A stretch of 64,000 bases of DNA from Cronobacter dublinensis subsp. dublinensis LMG 23823 (GTDB lineage: Bacteria > Pseudomonadota > Gammaproteobacteria > Enterobacterales > Enterobacteriaceae). The notes beneath the pieces are model-generated. The model was not told the DNA's origin. It was given only the letters and a program-made list of their open reading frames with translations, and made no database searches. Positions 10,430-19,407 of the stretch are shown piece after piece (position 1 is the stretch's first letter; the number at the start of each line of letters is the position of its first letter). The position numbers and the translations under genes were made by a program. Where the stretch lies: assembly GCF_001277235.1 (NCBI RefSeq), contig NZ_CP012266.1, forward strand, positions 3,658,001 through 3,722,000, read 5' to 3'.

Positions 10430-11632
10430 TTAACGCAACCACTCGGGCAGGTCATTCAGCCCCATCGCCTGGCGAATCAGCTGCGGTTTAACGCCCGGCA
10501 GTTTATCGGCAAACATTAAGCCCAGATCGCGCAGCAGCTTTTTCGCCGGGTTGGAGCCGGAGAAGAGTTCGCGAAAACCCTGCATGCCCGCAAGCATCAT
10601 CGCGGCGGCGTGCTTGCGGCTGCGCTCGTAGCGGCGCAGATAGAGATGCTGACCGATATCTTTGCCCTGCTGATGCAGGCGACGCAGTTCGCTTATCAGT
10701 TCAGCTGCGTCCATAAAGCCGAGGTTAACCCCCTGCCCGGCCAGCGGATGAATAGTGTGCGCGGCGTCGCCGACAAGCGCCAGACGGTGCGCGGCGAACT
10801 GACGCGCATAGCGCCCGGTGAGCGGAAAGACCTGACGCTCGCCCTCCAGCGCGCACAGGCCCAGACGGTTATCGAACGCCACACAGAGCGCCTGATTAAA
10901 CGCAGACGCGGGGGCCTGCTGCATCCGATCCGCCTCCTGCGGCGAGAGCGACCAGACGATGGAGCAAAGATGCGGATCGCCCAGCGGCAGGAACGCCAGA
11001 ATGCCGTCGCCGTGAAATACCTGTCGCGCCACGCCGCCGTGCGGCTCATCGGTGCGGATGGTGGCGACCAGCGCATGATGCTGGTAATCCCATGACGTCA
11101 GCGGGATCTCCGCCTTCGCGCGCAGCCAGGAGTTGGCGCCATCCGCGCCCACGACCAGACGCGCCGTCAGCATGTTGCCGTCTTCGAGCGTGATAAAGGC
11201 TTCGTTTTCACCCCAGGCGACCTGTTGCAGCGTCGCGGGGGCCATCAGCGTCACGGACTTGCACTGCTGCGCCTTTTGCCAGAGAGCATGGTGAATAACC
11301 GGGTTTTCGATAATGTGCCCGAGATGACTAAAGCCGAACGACGCGTCGTCAAACGCGATGCGCCCGAAGCTGTCTTTCTCCCAGACTTCCATACCGTGAT
11401 AGGCCGCGGCACGATCGCGGGTGATGGTTTCCCAGACGTCAAGCCGTTTGAGGAGCGCTTCGCTGGCGGCGTTTATCGCCGAGACGCGCAGCGCCGGTGG
11501 CGCGTCCGCCTCCAGCGGCTGCGGCGCGCGCTGTTCGAGCACCGCGACGCGCAGCCCGCTGCCTTCCAGCCCGCAGGCCACCGCCAGCCCGACCATGCCG
11601 CCGCCGACAATCGCTACATCTACACTTTGCAC
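10430..11632 (-). CDS. ubiI: 2-octaprenylphenol hydroxylase UbiI
   Basis: A 400-residue flavoprotein monooxygenase that hydroxylates C5 of the ubiquinone ring precursor. It has the FAD-binding motif VAIVGGGMVGLAVACGL at the N-terminus, the NAD(P)H/FAD DG motif in VVGADGANSWLR, and GDAAHTIHPLAGQGVNLG near residue 290. I chose the GTG start (VQSVDVAIVGG) because AAGGAG lies six bases upstream, the length matches E. coli UbiI and it begins only 10 bases after ubiH; the frame extends 18 codons further into ubiH. It is the last gene of ygfB-pepP-ubiH-ubiI. Confidence 0.95.
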   Translation of the reverse strand: MQSVDVAIVGGGMVGLAVACGLEGSGLRVAVLEQRAPQPLEADAPPALRVSAINAASEALLKRLDVWETITRDRAAAYHGMEVWEKDSFGRIAFDDASFGFSHLGHIIENPVIHHALWQKAQQCKSVTLMAPATLQQVAWGENEAFITLEDGNMLTARLVVGADGANSWLRAKAEIPLTSWDYQHHALVATIRTDEPHGGVARQVFHGDGILAFLPLGDPHLCSIVWSLSPQEADRMQQAPASAFNQALCVAFDNRLGLCALEGERQVFPLTGRYARQFAAHRLALVGDAAHTIHPLAGQGVNLGFMDAAELISELRRLHQQGKDIGQHLYLRRYERSRKHAAAMMLAGMQGFRELFSGSNPAKKLLRDLGLMFADKLPGVKPQLIRQAMGLNDLPEWLR

Positions 11633-11642
11633 ATTCGACTCC

Positions 11643-12821
11643 TTAGCGCGCCACCCAACCCAGGGTGCGTCTGGCCAGCGCGTCACGCGCCGGGGTAAAT
11701 AGATCCATCGCCATCAGGCCAAGGTTGCGCCCGACGACCAGCGGCGACCAGCGGTTGGCGAAAAGCTGCACAAGCCCGTCGGTAACGCCGATCGTCGCGG
11801 CTTTATCCTGCTCGCGGCGCTGCTGATACGCGCTTAACACCGGCCAGGCGCCGATATCCTGACCGTGCGCGAACGCCTGCGCCAGCGTCTCGGCGAGCGT
11901 CATAACGTCGCGCAGACCGAGGTTAAAGCCCTGACCGGCGATCGGATGCAGCGTCTGGGCGGCGTTGCCGACAAGCACCGTGCGGTGCGAAATCACGCGT
12001 GAGGCAAGGCTTAACGCGAGCGGATAACCGCTGCGCGCGCCCGCGTGCGTAATACGACCGAGCCGCCAGCCGAAGGCGTGTTGCAACTCCTGGCAGAAGC
12101 GCTCATCGCTCCAGCCGAGCACCTGCGCCTGTTTATCCAGCGGATGGCACCAGACCAGCGAGCTGCGCCCCCCGGACATCGGCAGCAGCGCCAGCGGACC
12201 GTGCTCGGTGAAACGTTCAAACGCGCGGCCCTGATGGGGCACCGCAGTCGCGACATTGGCGATAATCGCCGCCTGATGATAAGGCTGCTGACGCCATTCG
12301 ATGCCGCACTGCGCGCCGATGGACGACCGCGACCCGTCGGCGGCGACCAGTATCTGCCCTTCCAGCGTTTCGCCACTATTAAGCTGCACGCTGACCGCCG
12401 CTTCACGACGCGTAATGGTCACCACGCGGGCCGGACAATGCAGATGAACGCCTGGCGCTTTACGCAACAGGCTGAAAAGCCGCTGTCCGGCGTCGTGTAA
12501 TTCGACCACGTTGCCCAGCGCCTGCGTCTGGTAATCGCGCGCGTTGAGCGTCACAAAACCGGCGTGACCGCGGTCGCTAACGTGAACGGTGGTGATAGGC
12601 GTGGCGCAGGAGGCGAGCGCCTGCCAGACGCCGACGCGTGCGAGCTCCCGGCAGGTGCCGTCTGCAAGCGCGATGGCGCGGGCATCAAAGCCTGGATGCG
12701 CGGCGGATTCCGGCGCGCTGGCTTCCACCAGGTGTACCGGCAACGCGCCATGAGTGAAGCGAGAGATAGCCAGCGCGAGCGTCGCGCCAGCCATGCCGCC
12801 GCCTGCGATAATCACGCTCAT
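11643..12821 (-). CDS. ubiH: 2-octaprenyl-6-methoxyphenol hydroxylase UbiH
   Basis: A 392-residue FAD monooxygenase, paralogous to UbiI, that hydroxylates C1 in ubiquinone synthesis. The FAD motif SVIIAGGGMAGATLALAI is at the extreme N-terminus. The DG motif is VAADGSRSSIG and the ribityl-binding block is GNAAQTLHPIAGQGFNLG. The length equals E. coli UbiH. Its start overlaps the pepP stop by 4 bases (ATGA), which implies translational coupling. The enzyme works in the soluble Ubi assembly together with UbiI. Confidence 0.96.
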   Translation of the reverse strand: MSVIIAGGGMAGATLALAISRFTHGALPVHLVEASAPESAAHPGFDARAIALADGTCRELARVGVWQALASCATPITTVHVSDRGHAGFVTLNARDYQTQALGNVVELHDAGQRLFSLLRKAPGVHLHCPARVVTITRREAAVSVQLNSGETLEGQILVAADGSRSSIGAQCGIEWRQQPYHQAAIIANVATAVPHQGRAFERFTEHGPLALLPMSGGRSSLVWCHPLDKQAQVLGWSDERFCQELQHAFGWRLGRITHAGARSGYPLALSLASRVISHRTVLVGNAAQTLHPIAGQGFNLGLRDVMTLAETLAQAFAHGQDIGAWPVLSAYQQRREQDKAATIGVTDGLVQLFANRWSPLVVGRNLGLMAMDLFTPARDALARRTLGWVAR

Positions 12822-14134
12822 GAGCGCCGCGCCGCCGCCATCAGCGCTTCGATGTCATCTGCTGATTTTACGACGCTGGCGGTGAGGTTTTCGTTACCGG
12901 TTTCGGTGATGACGATATCGTCTTCGATACGAATGCCGATGCCGCGATACGCCTCCGGCACGTCGGCGTCCGGTGCGATATAGAGGCCCGGCTCAACGGT
13001 AATGACCATGCCCGGCGCCAGAATGCGCGAGCGATCCGGGCCGTAGAACCCAACATCGTGCACATCGAGCCCCAGCCAGTGGCTGAGCCCGTGCATAAAG
13101 TACGGACGATGCGCGTTATCGGCGACCAGCTGTTCCACATCGCCCTGCAAAATGCCAAGTCCGATAAGCCCTTTGACCATCACGCGTACGACATCGCCGG
13201 TGACGTCCTGGATCGACGTGCCGGGACGGAAGAGACGCAGCGCGGTTTCCAGCGACTCCAGCACGATGTCGTAGACGGCGCGCTGAGCCGGGGTGAATTT
13301 GCCGTTTACCGGAAAAGTGCGAGTGATATCGCCCGCGTAGCCCCGGTATTCACATCCGGCGTCGATCAGGACCAGATCGCCGTCGCGCAGCTGGCTTTCG
13401 TTTTCGGTATAATGGAGGATGCAGCCGTTTTCGCCGCCGCCCACGATGGTGTTATAGGAAGGAAAACGCGCGCCGTGGCGGGTGAATTCATGCAGAATTT
13501 CGCCTTCCAGCTCATATTCATACATGCCAGGACGGCATTTTTGCATGGCGCGGGTATGCGCCAGCGCGCTGATTTCACCGGCGCGGCGCATCACAGCCAG
13601 CTCTTCCGGGGATTTAAACAGGCGCAATTCGTGTACCCAGGGACGCCAGTCGGTGAGCGTGGCGGGTGCCGAGAGGTTCTGACGCGAACCGCGACGCAGC
13701 TTATCGAGCGCGGCGAAAACGATGGTGTCGGCATAAGCGTATTCGCCCTGCGCGTGATAGACCACATCCAGCCCGTTGAGCAACTGATAGAGCTGCTCGT
13801 CGATTTCGTTATAGGCCAGCGCACGGTCAACACCGAGCTTCGCCGGTGCCGCATCCTGCCCGAGACGACGGCCAGACCAGATCTCCGCGGTTTTATCGCG
13901 CAGACGGTTGAAGATAACGCTGTGGCTGTGGGTCTCATCGCTTTTGATGAGCACCAGCACGGCTTCAGGCTCGTTAAAGCCGGTGAAGTACCAGAAATCG
14001 CTGCTCTGGCGATACGGATATTCGCTGTCGGCGCTGCGCGTCGCTTGCGGCGCGGCAAAGATCAGCGCCGCGCTGGCGGGCGCCATTTTCGCCAGCAACG
14101 CCTGACGGCGTCGCAGAAACTCTTGCTGTGTCAT
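12818..14134 (-). CDS. pepP: Xaa-Pro aminopeptidase P (PepP)
   Basis: A 438-residue metallopeptidase that removes N-terminal residues preceding proline. The pita-bread catalytic domain shows all five metal-ligand motifs: LIDAGCEY and GDITRTFPVNG (two aspartates), HGLSHWLGLDVHDVG (histidine), TVEPGLYIA and IRIEDDIV (two glutamates). The N-terminal creatinase-like domain (residues about 1-175) is complete. E. coli PepP is 441 residues. It begins 23 bases after ygfB and overlaps ubiH by 4 bases. Confidence 0.96.
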   Translation of the reverse strand: MTQQEFLRRRQALLAKMAPASAALIFAAPQATRSADSEYPYRQSSDFWYFTGFNEPEAVLVLIKSDETHSHSVIFNRLRDKTAEIWSGRRLGQDAAPAKLGVDRALAYNEIDEQLYQLLNGLDVVYHAQGEYAYADTIVFAALDKLRRGSRQNLSAPATLTDWRPWVHELRLFKSPEELAVMRRAGEISALAHTRAMQKCRPGMYEYELEGEILHEFTRHGARFPSYNTIVGGGENGCILHYTENESQLRDGDLVLIDAGCEYRGYAGDITRTFPVNGKFTPAQRAVYDIVLESLETALRLFRPGTSIQDVTGDVVRVMVKGLIGLGILQGDVEQLVADNAHRPYFMHGLSHWLGLDVHDVGFYGPDRSRILAPGMVITVEPGLYIAPDADVPEAYRGIGIRIEDDIVITETGNENLTASVVKSADDIEALMAAARRS

Positions 14135-14157
14135 TGCACCTCCTGAGTAAACGAATT

Positions 14158-14736
14158 TTAGTGAAGCGTCGGCTTTTTCACTTCTGGCGCAGTGGGCGTC
14201 TGGCGCGTAAAGGTGTCATGGCAGAGCAGCGCCGCAACGCGCACATACTCGACTATCTCCTCAAGCGACATCTCCAGCTCCTCCTGATCTTCGCCTTCGT
14301 CATAGCCGAGCTGGGCGATGTTACGCAGATCGTCGATAGCCTCGCCGGTTTCGCCGGTGATTTTATCGAGCTTCGGCTGCGTCACGCCAAGGCCCAGCAG
14401 GAAATGGTTGACCCAGCCTGCCAGCGCGTCGGCGCGGTCGAAAACCGAGACATCATCGCCGTCCGGCAGCCAGAGCTGGAACAGGAAACCGTCATCCTCC
14501 AGCGTATCGCTGGTGGCGGCGTGCAGCTGACGCAGCGCCTGCGCGAGCTGCTGGCCGAACGCCAGGCCCTCGTTGGTGAGGTCATGCAGCAGCGGTTGCC
14601 AGCTGCTGTCATGGTTGCCACCGCACAGGATTCCACTGATAAGGCCGTGCATTTCTGCGGGGGTCAGGCCCACGCCTTGCTGATTGAGCAACTGGCCGAC
14701 TTCGTCGTAACCAGGCATTTCGTTCTGTATAGACAT
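14158..14736 (-). CDS. ygfB: UPF0149 family protein YgfB
   Basis: A 192-residue acidic, mostly helical protein of the UPF0149 family. It is conserved next to pepP in Enterobacteria; in Pseudomonas a homologue affects beta-lactamase regulation, but the role in this group is not established. It is recognised from SIQNEMPGYDEV, GLTPAEMHGLISGILCGG and the acidic DEGEDQEELEMSLEEI run. I use the second of two close ATGs (MSIQNE), as in E. coli; the upstream ATG adds two residues, and neither has a strong ribosome site. It is the first gene of its operon and diverges from zapA. Confidence 0.92.
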   Translation of the reverse strand: MSIQNEMPGYDEVGQLLNQQGVGLTPAEMHGLISGILCGGNHDSSWQPLLHDLTNEGLAFGQQLAQALRQLHAATSDTLEDDGFLFQLWLPDGDDVSVFDRADALAGWVNHFLLGLGVTQPKLDKITGETGEAIDDLRNIAQLGYDEGEDQEELEMSLEEIVEYVRVAALLCHDTFTRQTPTAPEVKKPTLH

Positions 14737-14811
14737 GCGCATTCGTCGTCGTTGGGAGGATGAGTTCGTGTTATGCTACCACTTCGTGCCCTGGTGATAC
14801 CAGAAAAGGGC

Positions 14812-14840
14812 TTGTGTCTTCATATCAGGGTAGCTATAGT
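14812..14840 (+). promoter_or_regulatory. sigma-70 promoter of zapA
   Basis: TTGTGT and TATAGT are separated by exactly 17 bases, 58 bases upstream of the zapA start. This is a good match for a housekeeping promoter. Confidence 0.6.
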
Positions 14841-14897
14841 GTCGCCCCTTCGCAGCCCCGGCGCGAATGGTTGGCGAGTCAACAGCAGGAAAGTGGA

Positions 14898-15227
14898 ATG
14901 TCTGCACAACCAGTCGATATCCAAATTTTTGGCCGTTCACTACGGGTGAATTGCCCGCCGGAACAGCGAGATGCACTGAATCAGGCTGCGGACGAGCTGA
15001 ATCAACGGTTGCAAGATCTGAAAGTTCGCACTAGAGTCACCAATACTGAGCAGTTAGTTTTCATCGCAGCGCTGAACATCTGTTATGAACTGGCTCAGGA
15101 AAAAGTGAAAACCCGTGACTACGCGGCCAACATGGAACAGCGTATCCGGATGCTCCAGCAGACCATTGAGCAAGCATTACTTGAGCAAGGTCGCATAAGT
15201 GAAAGAGCGGAGCCAAAGTTTGAATAA
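14898..15227 (+). CDS. zapA: Cell division protein ZapA
   Basis: A 109-residue protein that bundles FtsZ filaments at mid-cell. The N-terminal beta-strand and helix (SAQPVDIQIFGRSLRVNCP) and the C-terminal coiled coil (about residues 60-105, MEQRIRMLQQTIEQALLEQ) are intact. The ATG was chosen because AGGAAAGTGGA precedes it and the length equals E. coli ZapA; the frame is open 46 codons upstream but that part is not coding. It is followed closely by 6S RNA and fau, as in E. coli. Confidence 0.96.
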   Translation: MSAQPVDIQIFGRSLRVNCPPEQRDALNQAADELNQRLQDLKVRTRVTNTEQLVFIAALNICYELAQEKVKTRDYAANMEQRIRMLQQTIEQALLEQGRISERAEPKFE

Positions 15228-15268
15228 CGCTTCAGGGTTTACTATGGTAGAGTGACCGTGAAGAAAAA

Positions 15269-15452
15269 ATTTCTCTGAGATGTTCGCAAGCGGGCCAGTC
15301 CCCTGAGCCGATATTTCAAAAAAACAGAATGTGACGCTCCACGGTTGGTGAGCATGCTCGGTTCGTCCGAGAAGCCTTAAAACCGTGACGACGCATTCAC
15401 CTTGAACCACGGGTTCAAGGGTTACAGCCTGCGGCGGCATCTCGGAGATTCC
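15269..15452 (+). ncRNA. ssrS: 6S RNA
   Basis: A 184-nt match to E. coli 6S RNA, with the same 5' (ATTTCTCTGAGATG) and 3' (CATCTCGGAGATTCC) ends that pair to close the rod. The central bulge regions, including GGTTGGTGAGCATGCTCGG, are conserved, with substitutions confined to stems and the variable loop near position 50. 6S RNA mimics an open promoter and sequesters sigma-70 RNA polymerase in stationary phase. A TAGAGT hexamer (15248-15253) upstream is a plausible -10 element. The fau gene starts 16 bases after it and is presumably co-transcribed. Confidence 0.97.
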
Positions 15453-15468
15453 CCTTCTTTTTACTACC

Positions 15469-16065
15469 ATGAATCAACTTCCTGTCAGTACCGACCTCCG
15501 ACAACAAATCCGTAAAACCATACGTCAACAGCGCCGCGCGCTGACGGCCGAACAGCAGGCGCATTTCGCCGAGCGGGCCGCCGCACGTATGCTGGGCTTC
15601 GCACCGGTTGTGGAAGCGCGCACCGTCGCAGTATTTCTCTCGTTCGATGGCGAGCTCGACACCCGTCCGCTGATTGAAGGCCTGTGGCGCGCCGGGAAAC
15701 AGGTGTACCTGCCCGTGCTCCACCCTTTCAGCCCCGGCAATCTTTTATTTCTGCGCTATCTGCCGGACAGCCTGCTCTCCACCAATCGTCTGAAAATTCT
15801 TGAGCCCGCGCTCGATGTGCGCCATGTATTGCCGCTCGACAGGCTCGACGTGCTGATCACACCGCTGGTGGCGTTTGACCGTACGGGCCAGCGCCTCGGT
15901 ATGGGCGGCGGTTTTTACGATCGCACCCTGCAACACTGGCGCGACCACGGATTCTTCCCGGTCGGTTACGCGCACGACTGCCAGCAGGTGGAGCGCCTGC
16001 CCGTGGAAGAGTGGGATATTCCGCTGCCTGCGGTGATAACGCCAACGCAAACCTGGCGCTGGTAA
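15469..16065 (+). CDS. fau: 5-formyltetrahydrofolate cyclo-ligase
   Basis: A 198-residue enzyme (YgfA) that converts 5-formyl-tetrahydrofolate to 5,10-methenyl-tetrahydrofolate using ATP, removing an inhibitor of folate enzymes including those linked to glycine cleavage. The N-terminal basic helix (RKTIRQQRRALT), the FLSFDGELDTRPLI block and the ATP/phosphate loop GMGGGFYDR (144-152) are present. The ATG used is the only in-frame start before the conserved part. The ribosome site is poor, which fits co-transcription and processing with 6S RNA upstream. It is convergent with serA. Confidence 0.94.
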   Translation: MNQLPVSTDLRQQIRKTIRQQRRALTAEQQAHFAERAAARMLGFAPVVEARTVAVFLSFDGELDTRPLIEGLWRAGKQVYLPVLHPFSPGNLLFLRYLPDSLLSTNRLKILEPALDVRHVLPLDRLDVLITPLVAFDRTGQRLGMGGGFYDRTLQHWRDHGFFPVGYAHDCQQVERLPVEEWDIPLPAVITPTQTWRW

Positions 16066-16068
16066 AAG

Positions 16069-16102
16069 AAAAGCCGGGCCGCAATCAAGCGACCCGGCTT
16101 TC
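16069..16102. terminator. bidirectional terminator between fau and serA
   Basis: The arms AAAGCCGGG and CCCGGCTTT enclose a 14-nt loop in the 86-base convergent gap. The A and T flanks could serve both directions. E. coli has the sibC toxin-antitoxin RNA in this interval; there is no room for it here. Confidence 0.6.
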
Positions 16103-16151
16103 GCACCGAGAGTGCAGAACCAGGCAGCGTCACGCCACCCGGCACGCACCA

Positions 16152-17390
16152 TTAATAAAGCAGACGAGCGCGGATGGTGCCCTGAATAGCCTTCATGCTT
16201 TGCAGCGCTTTGTTCGCCACCTCTTCCGGCGCGTCGACATCGATAACCACATAGCCCATCTGCGGGGTGGTTTGCAGGAACTGCGCGGCGATGTTGATGC
16301 CCTGCTCGGCGAAAATCTGGTTGATGGCGGTCAGGACGCCCGGACGGTTTTCGTGAATATGCAGCAGACGGCTGACGCTGCCGCCGTGCAGCGGCAGAGA
16401 AACTTCCGGGAAATTCACCGCCGAGAGCGTGGAGCCGTTGTCGGAGTATTTCGCGAGCTTGCCCGCCACTTCCAGACCGATATTCTCCTGCGCTTCCTGC
16501 GTTGAACCGCCGATGTGCGGCGTCAGGATCACGTTGTCGAACTCGCACAGCGGCGAATTAAACGGATCGCTGTTGGTCGCAGGCTCGACCGGGAATACGT
16601 CAATCGCCGCGCCCGCCAGATGTTTGCTGGAAAGCGCCTCGCAGAGCGCCGGAATGTCGACCACGGTGCCGCGCGCGGCGTTGATCAGCAGCGCGCCGGG
16701 CTTCATCAGCGCCAGCTCTTCGGCGCCAATCATGTTTTTGGTCGACGCGTTTTCCGGCACGTGCAGGCTCACTACGTCGCTCATATTAAGCAGATCGGAG
16801 AGATGCTGTACCTGCGTGGCGTTACCGAGCGGCAGTTTGCTTTCGATATCATAGAAAAAAACGTTCATGCCCAGCGATTCCGCCAGGATGCCGAGCTGGG
16901 TGCCGATATGGCCGTAGCCGATAATCCCCAGCTTTTTGCCGCGTGCCTCATAAGAGCCTGCCGCCAGTTTGTTCCAGATACCGCGATGCGCTTTGGCGTT
17001 TGCTTCCGGAATACCGCGCAGCAGCAGCAGCAGCTCGCCGATCACCAGTTCAGCCACCGAGCGGGTGTTAGAGAACGGCGCGTTAAAAACCGGAATGCCG
17101 CGCTTCGCCGCCGCGTCCAGATCCACTTGGTTGGTGCCGATGCAGAAGCAGCCGACCGCCACCAGTTTTTCCGCAGCGGCGAAAATCTCTTCAGTCAGAT
17201 GAGTACGGGATCGCAGGCCGATAAAATGCGCATCGCGGATGGACGCTTTCAGCTGCTCGCTGTCGAGCGCGCCCTTGTGATATTCAATGTTGGTATAACC
17301 TGCAGCGCGCAGGCTATCGATGGCTTTCTGGTGAACGCCTTCCACCAGCAAGAATTTAATTTTGTCTTTCTCCAGCGATACTTTTGCCAT
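16152..17390 (-). CDS. serA: D-3-phosphoglycerate dehydrogenase
   Basis: A 412-residue enzyme that catalyses the first step of serine synthesis. The NAD-binding GYGHIGTQLGILAESLG motif, the catalytic arginine in NAARGTVVDIPAL, the glutamate in VFPVEPATNSDPF and the histidine in LTPHIGGSTQEAQ are present. The C-terminal ACT domain (about residues 340-412, HIHENRPGVLTAINQIF) gives serine feedback inhibition. E. coli SerA is 410 residues. It feeds the glycine/one-carbon genes found elsewhere in the window. Confidence 0.97.
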   Translation of the reverse strand: MAKVSLEKDKIKFLLVEGVHQKAIDSLRAAGYTNIEYHKGALDSEQLKASIRDAHFIGLRSRTHLTEEIFAAAEKLVAVGCFCIGTNQVDLDAAAKRGIPVFNAPFSNTRSVAELVIGELLLLLRGIPEANAKAHRGIWNKLAAGSYEARGKKLGIIGYGHIGTQLGILAESLGMNVFFYDIESKLPLGNATQVQHLSDLLNMSDVVSLHVPENASTKNMIGAEELALMKPGALLINAARGTVVDIPALCEALSSKHLAGAAIDVFPVEPATNSDPFNSPLCEFDNVILTPHIGGSTQEAQENIGLEVAGKLAKYSDNGSTLSAVNFPEVSLPLHGGSVSRLLHIHENRPGVLTAINQIFAEQGINIAAQFLQTTPQMGYVVIDVDAPEEVANKALQSMKAIQGTIRARLLY

Positions 17391-17658
17391 TTCCCGACCC
17401 TGTCTTGTCTGAACTGTTATGTAGCTGAAATAAGCCAGCCTTCTGTCAACATATCAAAATTTGCGTTCCCGGCAATATGAACGTTTGCGTCGCGATGTTG
17501 AAGAAATATCACGGAGAGATAAAAGGCAGGACAAAATATGGCATGTCAGAAATATGACGGAAGGATTAACAGGATGGAAACAAAAATGTGAGAGATGTCA
17601 CCAAATTTAACGCAGGGAAAATTTTTTCGCAGCGGGGCGCCTACGCGCCCCGGTCAGA
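17391..17658 (-). promoter_or_regulatory. serA upstream region
   Basis: 268 bases between rpiA and serA, noticeably A+T-rich. On the serA strand a perfect TTGACA (17444-17449) is present, but no well-spaced -10 hexamer is obvious. Lrp control is known in E. coli; I cannot place sites by eye. Confidence 0.35.
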
Positions 17659-18318
17659 TCATTTTACGATGGTTTTCACGCCATCTGCGGTGCCGATGAG
17701 CGCCACATCCGCGCCGCGGTTCGCAAACAGCCCGACGGTCACCACGCCCGGAATGGCGTTAATCGCATTCTCCAGCGCGACAGGGTCGAGAATGGCCATA
17801 CCGTGCACATCGAGAATGACGTTGCCGTTATCGGTCACCACACCCTGACGGTATTCCGGACGCCCGCCGAGCTTCACCAACTGGCGCGCCACGGCGCTTC
17901 GCGCCATCGGGATCACTTCCACCGGCAGCGGGAAGTTGCCAAGCACATCCACCTGCTTGGACGCATCCGCGATGCAGATAAACTTCTGCGCGACCGACGC
18001 GATGATTTTCTCGCGGGTCAGCGCCGCACCGCCGCCTTTGATCATCTGCATCTGGCCGTTTATCTCATCAGCGCCATCGACATAGATGCCGAGCGTGTCG
18101 ACTTCATTGAGATCAAAAACGGTGATGCCTAAGCTTTTCAGCTTCTCGGTCGAGGCGTCGGAGCTGGAAACCGCCCCTTCAATCTCGTTTTTCATGGTGC
18201 CCAGCGCGTCGATAAAATGCGCGGCGGTCGAGCCGGTGCCGACCCCGACAATCGTGCCTGGCTCGACATACTGAAGCGCGGCCCAGCCGACGGCTTTTTT
18301 AAGTTCATCCTGCGTCAT
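17659..18318 (-). CDS. rpiA: Ribose-5-phosphate isomerase A
   Basis: A 219-residue enzyme interconverting ribose-5-phosphate and ribulose-5-phosphate in the pentose phosphate pathway. It shows GVGTGSTAAHFIDAL at the substrate site, SSSDASTEKLKSLGI, YVDGADEIN with the catalytic aspartates, and KGGGAALTREKI. The start giving MTQDELKKAV matches the E. coli protein in length; a 12-codon extension is open but unsupported. It is divergent from argP. A perfect -10 hexamer lies upstream. Confidence 0.96.
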   Translation of the reverse strand: MTQDELKKAVGWAALQYVEPGTIVGVGTGSTAAHFIDALGTMKNEIEGAVSSSDASTEKLKSLGITVFDLNEVDTLGIYVDGADEINGQMQMIKGGGAALTREKIIASVAQKFICIADASKQVDVLGNFPLPVEVIPMARSAVARQLVKLGGRPEYRQGVVTDNGNVILDVHGMAILDPVALENAINAIPGVVTVGLFANRGADVALIGTADGVKTIVK

Positions 18319-18352
18319 GAGAGTTTTGCCTGTGGTGTGAAAACTGTCGCGC

Positions 18353-18358
18353 ATTATA
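18353..18358 (-). promoter_or_regulatory. -10 hexamer upstream of rpiA
   Basis: A perfect TATAAT on the minus strand, 34 bases upstream of the rpiA start. No clear -35 was seen at 16-18 bases. Confidence 0.4.
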
Positions 18359-18485
18359 GAACAAGCCGCGGCCCAGTGGACCAGACATTCTGCGGCACAG
18401 ATCCGATGTTTGCGTTTGGGTCTGTATAGCGCGCAAATTTATGTCATAGTGCGACTGATAATGAGACAGGGAGCACACCACAGAG

Positions 18486-19379
18486 ATGAAACGCCCGGAC
18501 TACCGAACACTACAGGCGCTGGATGCGGTGATAAGAGAGCGCGGTTTTGAGCGCGCCGCACAAAAGCTGTGTATTACGCAGTCCGCCGTATCACAACGTA
18601 TCAAGCAGCTGGAGAACACATTCGGCCAGCCGCTGCTGGTGCGTACCGTGCCGCCGCGTCCGACCGAACAGGGGCAAAAGCTGCTGGCGCTGCTGCGTCA
18701 GGTAGAGTTGCTGGAAGAAGAGTGGCTGGGCGACGAGCAAACCGGCTCGACGCCGCTGCTGCTGTCGCTTGCGGTTAACGCCGACAGTCTCGCGACGTGG
18801 CTGCTGCCAGCGCTGGCGCCAGTGCTGGCCGATTCGCCGGTGCGTCTCAACCTGCAGGTGGAAGATGAAACCCGCACCCAGGAGCGGCTGCGCCGCGGCG
18901 AAGTGGTGGGCGCGGTGAGTATCCAGCCCCAGGCCCTGCCGAGCTGTCTCGTCGATCAACTGGGCGCGCTGGATTATCTGTTCGTCGCCTCGAAAGCGTT
19001 CGCCGATCGCTATTTCCCGAACGGCGTTAACCGCGCCTCGCTGCTGAAAGCGCCCGCCGTCGCGTTCGACCATCTCGACGATATGCACCAGGCGTTTTTG
19101 CAGCAGAATTTCGACCTGCCGCCCGGCAGCGTGCCGTGTCACATTGTTAACTCGTCAGAGGCGTTCGTGCAGCTGGCGCGTCAGGGCACCACGTGCTGTA
19201 TGATCCCCCATCTGCAGATTGAAAAAGAGCTGCAAAGCGGCGAGCTTATCGATCTCACGCCAGGGTTGTATCAGCGCCGCATGCTTTTCTGGCACCGCTT
19301 CGCGCCGGAGAGTCGCATGATGCGCAAGGTCACGGACGCGCTGCTGGATTATGGGCGTAAGGTGCTGCGTCAGGATTAA
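18486..19379 (+). CDS. argP: LysR-type activator ArgP (IciA)
   Basis: A 297-residue LysR-type regulator, the same length as E. coli ArgP. It activates argO in response to arginine and is blocked by lysine; it also affects dapB and other lysine genes. The N-terminal winged helix-turn-helix contains RGFERAAQKLCITQSAVSQRIKQLE (about residues 17-41). The C-terminal periplasmic-binding-like effector domain follows. Its target argO is only about 900 bases away, beyond yggE. It ends at a strong terminator. Confidence 0.96.
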   Translation: MKRPDYRTLQALDAVIRERGFERAAQKLCITQSAVSQRIKQLENTFGQPLLVRTVPPRPTEQGQKLLALLRQVELLEEEWLGDEQTGSTPLLLSLAVNADSLATWLLPALAPVLADSPVRLNLQVEDETRTQERLRRGEVVGAVSIQPQALPSCLVDQLGALDYLFVASKAFADRYFPNGVNRASLLKAPAVAFDHLDDMHQAFLQQNFDLPPGSVPCHIVNSSEAFVQLARQGTTCCMIPHLQIEKELQSGELIDLTPGLYQRRMLFWHRFAPESRMMRKVTDALLDYGRKVLRQD

Positions 19380-19404
19380 AAAACCCGCCGGATGGCGGGT
19401 TTTT
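19378..19404. terminator. bidirectional terminator between argP and yggE
   Basis: AAACCCGCC/GGCGGGTTT with a 4-nt loop, flanked by an A-run and a T-run. It directly follows the argP stop and lies just before the yggE stop. Confidence 0.85.
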
Positions 19405-19407
19405 CGT

